Translations under genes and position numbers: made by a program
Assembly: GCA_900618425.1 (NCBI GenBank)
Contig: UZAN01039853.1
Coordinates: 44,684 to 108,683 of the forward strand
Source: Echinostoma caproni
Taxonomy: Eukaryota > Platyhelminthes > Trematoda > Plagiorchiida > Echinostomatidae
Length of the DNA: 64,000 nt
Direction of reading: 5' to 3'
Shown here: in pieces, positions 58,480 through 64,000 of the stretch
Layout of the letters: the number at the start of each line of letters is the position of its first letter
How positions within the stretch are numbered: position 1 is the first letter of the stretch
Notes under the pieces: model-generated
Databases searched by the model: none
Seen by the model: the letters and a program-made list of their open reading frames with translations, nothing else
What the model was told of the DNA's origin: nothing

Positions 58480-59065
58480 ACACAACCATGGTTTCCAACA
58501 CAGTGGCTGATAATCTTGGAAGATGTGGACCACCAATGCAGTTGTGTATCACACCGGTGAAAGGAGAAGCGATTAAGGAAACATCCAGTGTTCAACACTC
58601 AGCGGTTGAAGGGAGGTCATTCTGTTGGGGTACACCGCTCACTTACCGTAGTCGAACTCCCAGCCAAGAAGACGTCTCTCCTATCATCTGGGTTGGGCCC
58701 CTGTCCAATTGTCAATGATGTTCGACTTGATGAAATCCCAGACTTGGAGGTAGGGATCCTTATCGGTACAAATACACCAAAACCCCTCTGGTCTCTAGAT
58801 CAAGGAGTTAGAATTTCAAAACAACCGTATTTGGTTGTTTATCACTCGGACGAACGCAGGGGAATTTAGTACAGTCGGGTTCCGTTAACTGCTCAACATC
58901 TATTACCGAGGTCAAGCGGAACATTTTTAGGATATTTGAAGTAGAATCTGCATCTTCCTCTCGTTGGAAGAGGAAACAGTTGTTACAATGTTTCCTGAAC
59001 TTTTGTCTGCCGTCAAAAGGAACCAACAACGGAGCTTGCCATGGCGGCGGGATTGGTTAGATAAA
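58480..59065 (+). mobile_element. BEL/Pao protease-region (DUF1758) fragment
   Basis: Forward frames read ADNLGRCGPPMQLCITPVKG and, from 58,600, HRSLTVVELPAKKTSLLS, then LDEIPDLEVGILIGTNTPKP and QPYLVVYHSDERRG, the pattern of the DUF1758 aspartic protease region of BEL/Pao polyproteins with its LLIGxDxP block. Further on, LPWRRDWLDKQRLVHELRYY matches the LPW block before the Pao reverse transcriptase. Frameshifts separate the blocks. It starts about 140 bases after gypsy integrase sequence of another superfamily. Confidence 0.7.
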
Positions 59066-59500
59066 CAAAGGCTGGTTCATGAATTACGGTACTACCTCTA
59101 CAGTTTTCCACGATGAGAGATTAAACTAATCAGCGCAACCATTGAATCCATCATGCTTATCAAAAGGAATCTGGTTTTCAAGAAAATAAACCGCAAGTAT
59201 CGATTCGTTTGGCGCCATTCAATGTTGAGTAAACTCAGACTATCTTCCAGTATATATCAGGCCGCTACCCCTTGACCCGTGGTTGATACCACCCGGTTGA
59301 GCCAAGGCGTGTGAGCAACAAATCATGGTGACACTGGATTCCAAACAATTTACTAACGTTCTAAGCTGGAACCCTTGAACCGGCACATTATAATTCTCTG
59401 CCTGCTCAGTGTAGACCAGGATTAGACACACTGTTCGTGAGTAGGCGTAAATGGGTTTGGCTCCAGTGAGTGTGGCGAGAGTAAATAGTACCATTCTCAA

Positions 59501-59622
59501 AGGTGTATTCGTCGTGTATAAGGCAAATGAAGCGTGAACTGAAAAGCTAGGAAGCTTTAGATAGCCGTTTCGACCTGCTTCTCAATTCACGCTTCATTTG
59601 CTATATATACGACGAATTCACC
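59501..59622. repeat. Strong hairpin with 40-base arms
   Basis: The left arm 59,501-59,540 and the right arm 59,583-59,622 are nearly perfect reverse complements (shared GCAAATGAAGCGTGAA and its complement). The 42-base loop contains AAAGCTAGGAAGCTTT, itself a small hairpin, and GTTTCGACCTGCTTCT. It is most likely a mobile-element terminus or foldback element. Confidence 0.85.
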
Positions 59623-59699
59623 GATTAAATTTAACCGAATCCTCCATTACTCACTTGTGGTATAACTTTCCTTTGGGGTTCAGCTGATGGTATGCGGAA

Positions 59700-60270
59700 A
59701 CGAGCGAAGTAGTAGGTGAAGCCATGCTATCTTTGGGGGGGGGAGGGGCGGTGCTGAATCTGTTTGCTACCCTCCACACGTTTTCGCTCACCAATCTGTC
59801 TAGTCACCTCTCTCTCAAGTGTCATTATCTTGACCCGTGGGTATTATGGATCTTCAGACATGCACTTTTCTTTCGTTCCATTTCTTCGCCCGCTCGCCAT
59901 TTCTCGCTTCGCCCGTTGTCCCTGACCCTGATATGGTGTGACTCACCGTGGCCTATGTTTTATCGTATGGAGTTGCTTAATCTTATTCAGATTCGTTCTG
60001 TCTCATCCATGCGGGCACTGTCTGATGTGCACATGTGAGTTCTGACGTTATTTCAGTTATCCCTTGTTCTTTTGACGGAGTGGTAAACTCCCTCGTTAGC
60101 ATCTTGGTTTCCAGTTGGCATGGTTCATTTCGCCGGTTCAGACATACTCCCTTGGAACGCCATGATTTGCAGTGTGTTGCTTACGTAATTTTAACTCTTA
60201 ATATATACAGTACCGCATACTTATTCATTATTGTTGGAAATGAATAAACTTCTAGAACACTTGGACTTGG
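59700..60270 (+). repeat. Pyrimidine-rich stretch with LTR-like 3' signals
   Basis: A G run at 59,737-59,744 is followed by C/T-rich sequence open for 104 codons without a recognisable domain. Near 60,200 a TATATACAG box and, at 60,238, a GAATAAACTTC polyadenylation-like box occur. This order fits an LTR or an element 5' region, but no partner copy is in the window. Confidence 0.25.
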
Positions 60271-61680
60271 CTTCTGAGGTTGCGCGTCACTCAACGTTGG
60301 CCTGGATAGTCATTTGGATTTAACAGTACTCAAATCGTCTCAAAAGCGGTCAAGTTGACAGACTAAACGGAAACCCCTATTGTTCTCGTTCACTCGTAAT
60401 CAATGGATGTCAATAATCATCCGCTTGGGTTTTTGTGCATCGGACGACGGACAGTGGTGTTTCGGCTATGGAGGAACGTTGGCTTGCACAAAGTAAACCG
60501 TGAGGTTGATGAAGAACAGCCAATTCGCATATGTGGCATTCTCACACGTTACAGTGTTCAGATCGCTCGCTTCACGTTTGTTTTGTATTTGTAGTCAACA
60601 ATTTGTATTATCACTCACTATACGTATAACACAACTTACTGCACCAGTTCTCAGTCTCTCCGGATGGTTGTTTTGCCTGTGTTCGTCGGACAGATACCAG
60701 GACTTGTGGTACATATAATTTATTTCACAAGAAGCAAGTTATTGCATTTCGACGTCCTTGGATACTTGTCATTTGCTTAGAGTTTAAGTCGTATGTTGTT
60801 TATGGTGCTTGCTGATTACCAGTCGACCCATTCCTCGTCAACAGATTAAGCCCGTACGGGGCTGTGCCCACATTCGGTTGCCTCGAGAATCCGTCTCTGA
60901 AAAACATCCTGCTGCACACGTGTGTTCAAGCCCATTGCAGTATACAAACTAACAGGGGTTACAAAATGATAGTTGGTTATCTGCTGAATCAGTGTGGGCT
61001 TCGGACATTTCTGTGTGTGACCGAAACCTTGCTCCTTCCGTGAGAAAATATTTGGAATCATCTGCACAATGCAATACAAATTAGTGAGTTGTATTTTGCT
61101 TCGCAACTGGCATTTCTCTCCGCCAACTCCACGATAGGGTGCTGAAATGCAGTTTGGTTGATAGCCACACTACTAGATATAACATCATTTAGGGCATGCA
61201 TGTTTGAGCGTTCAGCATATTCTGTCCTGCCGCGGACTATAAGTGAGAAAGACTGTTTAAAAATGAGCTTATTCAAAGATTTCCTGGTCACTGAAAGTAG
61301 GCTACTTTGACCAGATGTGCCGATGTTTTTGGTAAAAATGTATGTGGGTTCCCACAGCAATCTTAATTCATTCAATCGAGAATTTGACTGCATCAATTAT
61401 CGCCCCGCAATGTCTGATTTCGATTGACCTAAAGTGGTTCAATGGTCGGGGAGTAGTTTTAGATAGATGTGTATTAGTCGTACACATTGATCGAGGATCA
61501 CCTCACAATAAACGCAAATTACTTTAAATGTTTGTGATTTATACATATTCAGGTGCATCCTGATTCTTTGTACACCAGGTAGTTAGTTTCATCCGCGCAG
61601 ACTACCAAATTAAAAAATTGCAGACACTTAGCAGGACAGTTTTGTGTACTCCAACCCAATTTCGGTAGAGGATAAAGATA
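60271..61680. other. No recognisable gene
   Basis: Minus ORFs of 86 and 112 codons (61,106-60,846 and 61,396-61,058) and short plus ORFs are unassigned. Confidence 0.4.
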
Positions 61681-61684
61681 AATT

Positions 61685-62060
61685 GTCGGTGTTCAACACC
61701 GCTGTCTACGTAGCATTATACGAGCATTGTTGGGGAACCGGACGAGCAATGCTGAGGATAGACGTGGAGTTTTAGATAATCGCGGTCGTCCACTGCAGCA
61801 AGTGGTCGACCTCCATAGATTACGCTGGTTGGGACATATGCAACGCATGTCACCAGATAAGCAGGCGATTTTTGCCGATGCAGGTAGCGGTTGGAAAAAC
61901 ATCAAGGACGGTCAAACTATGACCTGGCATGAGGGTATAAAATCCCTAACCAATAGACTGGGTCAAATAGGTCCCGTTAGGCTCCCTGGCTGGGGACTCA
62001 GAGATCATGATTACGGATAATTAGAGACACTGAGCGGTATGGCTGGGTGTCGCAAATAGT
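61685..62060 (+). mobile_element. Non-LTR retrotransposon ORF C-terminus
   Basis: The forward frame from 61,727 reads RRGVLDNRGRPLQQVVDLHR, LRWLGHMQRM, FADAGSGWKNIKDGQTMTWH and LPGWGLRDHDYG. The LRWLGHxxRM block followed by a GQxMTWH and a LPGWGPRD block is the end of the ORF2 product of common flatworm LINEs. Just upstream, in another frame, LSVFNTAVYVALYEHCWG continues the match. Only the last part is present (5'-truncated insertion). Stops follow near 62,020. Confidence 0.7.
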
Positions 62061-64000
62061 GGCTGTCTTCCATCTACTCATTATTACTGTAACTTCATTA
62101 TATGTAAATCCGCTATCTTCCACCTGAATTTGCTGTCAACATTATAATCATCATTCTGCTGTTTTATCCAAATAGGAACCAAAAGACAGCAACCGAAACC
62201 GATGCACGAAAGTGTATGGTCAATGGTTGTAAGAACTGAACTGAACACAGGAGCGGATGCAAACAGTATCCTTCCGATGCATTGACGCGCGTCTGAATCC
62301 ATGTGTTGACTACCAAGAAGATAGCTGCAAAGTTTCTGCGGATAGCCCAGGGAGAGTGACTGATAGCCAAGGTAAGGGTCACTGGGAATGAGACCTTGTT
62401 CATTGCAGTATCTGACTATTTGGTGATCGAGAGTTCCTGAAGTAAATGTAAATGCCATCCTTTGTGGTCAATCGAAACAAAACGTCTAAATGTCTACATT
62501 CCAACATGCAACTGAAGTGCACCAGCACGATGGATGTAAAGTTATTTCGGTTTCGCGTTCCTGTTTAAAGGGATACTCAGTTACAAACAGAACGATCGAA
62601 AATATTTGGATTACTTCACTCAATATTTGTTTTTCTTCAAAAGCCCCATTCTGCTTTCAAGCGGCTAGATTCCTGGAGCATTCCTGAGGACGAATCGCAG
62701 CACATTACAGTCAATACGCTCTTGGGAATAGGAAATTGTCGAAGCCATCAGGCAGGTTAAACAATAACTGATTGACAATTAATTACTATCGCTTTGTCTT
62801 CCCTATAAAGCGATCCATCAGAAACGCACACTGTTTCAGCTAACTAATGCTTTCCGGGCATGTTCGAGAAACCCGTAGGAAATCGGTCCGTCTGACTGTA
62901 CCGCCTNCCTGAGGGTAATCAGAATGAATTGCAATGTGTGCATTGCAGGTTTCTTGTCTGGAGAGTGTTGAGTTAACAACCCCAGGACCAGAGGGTATTT
63001 CTTGTGTGAATCGTTATACCACACATTGTGTGCAATTATCTGGCTGATCTGACTGAATGGTATCATAACTGGAACTGGTCGACTTTATGCAATAACAGCA
63101 ACAACAACAGGAATTCTGACCGTCGGTCGAGATTGTCTTAATTCACTCGAATTGACAAAGGATCGTGTCATGGAAAAGTGGCAATTATTACAGATGAGAT
63201 CTGAATTCATTGAAAGTAATGGTTGACGTTAAAAATGCCAGTTTTATTTTTAACTTACTCTTCATCATGGGAAATCCTGATATTTAGTGAAAACGGATGA
63301 CGGAAATGCATTTTATTAGATGAAGAGCATAATCACGGAATTTCGCAAATGGAAATATTTACCCTACAGATAATTCAATAAGTGACTCAATTTGTACCGC
63401 CATAATTGATTCAATTCAGTTTCGTACGCAAATTATCACGCGTCCGCTTTATGTGCATATGCAATGTGAAGCCTATTCGGGCAAAGGCACAACTTATTCA
63501 AATCGACCAATGAACTAACCGACGGTCCGTGCCACTCAGTGAAAAACGCAGCCTTCATTCGTCAACAGGCAAATGGTTACGGATCCTACCACATGCCAAT
63601 GGTTGCCTGGCCGAAAAACTTATGAAAATAATGGCAAAATAAAAGTTATCACCCACCAGCATTTGAATGGCACGCACTGATTCCCAAAGAATTATACATT
63701 GATTTTCTTCTGCGCATGATTTTTAAACAAACGATGAACCTGTCAACAGAGATACCTCGTGTAACTCCCCATGTGGTGAGTGCCTCTGCAAATTCACTGA
63801 TGGTGTCACTTTGGTGCTATTTCAGTACGCAAATACTCCAACCAATTACTTAAATTATCTACTTCTGATTGCAAAGTGCACGTCCAGCAACGTTGATTAG
63901 GCATACGATGAGTTATTCGTGCTTCCGAGACCAAACGGCGCATCATGGAAACCACGGCCACAAAAAATGTCTCGGGAACGCAGGGTGATTGCTATGACCG
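62061..64000. other. No recognisable gene
   Basis: Minus ORFs at 62,458-62,084 (124 codons) and 63,066-62,836 (with an N at 62,887) and a plus ORF at 62,490-62,687 are unassigned. No shared repeat was found. Confidence 0.4.

Noticed and set aside
1..64000. CRISPR array, bacterial operon, phage or plasmid functions
   Set aside because: No spaced identical repeats, no long tightly packed genes and no ribosome-binding-site pattern. The intron signals and retroelements are eukaryotic.

Overview
This is eukaryotic nuclear DNA, most likely from a parasitic flatworm, and a digenean trematode is my best guess. The reasons are that there are no long continuous genes, coding pieces are short and flanked by GT/AG splice signals, and the repeats are of kinds known from flukes: many Penelope-like elements (PLEs), CR1/jockey-type non-LTR elements, Ty3/gypsy and BEL/Pao pieces, and tRNA-derived SINEs that carry a hammerhead ribozyme motif, as in the schistosome Sm-alpha family. 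I cannot name the species. Two large N gaps, several single-N joins and nearby duplicated flanks show a draft scaffold.

Layout. 1-4.1 kb: AT-rich sequence with no recognisable gene. 4.1-21.1 kb (minus strand): eight homologous copies of a short exon, several paired with a small terminal exon and two with a hydrophobic 5' exon. This looks like a tandemly expanded family of small short-exon genes, broken up by repeats. Inside it lie a PLE (11.3-12.7 kb), a second PLE piece (7.8-8.2 kb), an apparently exact 1.3-kb duplication that ends at an N, and two copies of a 0.7-kb dispersed repeat. 21-27 kb: two facing PLE ends, a dispersed 0.47-kb repeat in inverted orientation, and a degenerate non-LTR reverse transcriptase. 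28-29.6 kb: gypsy fragments on opposite strands. 30.4-31.6 kb: an acidic low-complexity ORF and a GC-rich exon candidate. 31.6-42 kb: mostly non-coding, with two PLE 3' ends. 42-55 kb: three tRNA-like SINEs with hammerhead-like domains, a nearly complete but dead PLE, a CR1-like LINE, one unassigned 171-codon ORF and a foldback repeat. 57-62 kb: gypsy, BEL/Pao and LINE pieces and a second strong hairpin.

No complete conventional gene can be assembled from the window. Most retroelement copies have stops or frameshifts. The two most interesting items are the minus-strand short-exon array, whose copies keep one reading frame and mostly keep splice sites, and the SINE family with a Pol III promoter followed by a hammerhead domain. 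Coordinates of repeat edges are approximate because they were aligned by eye.
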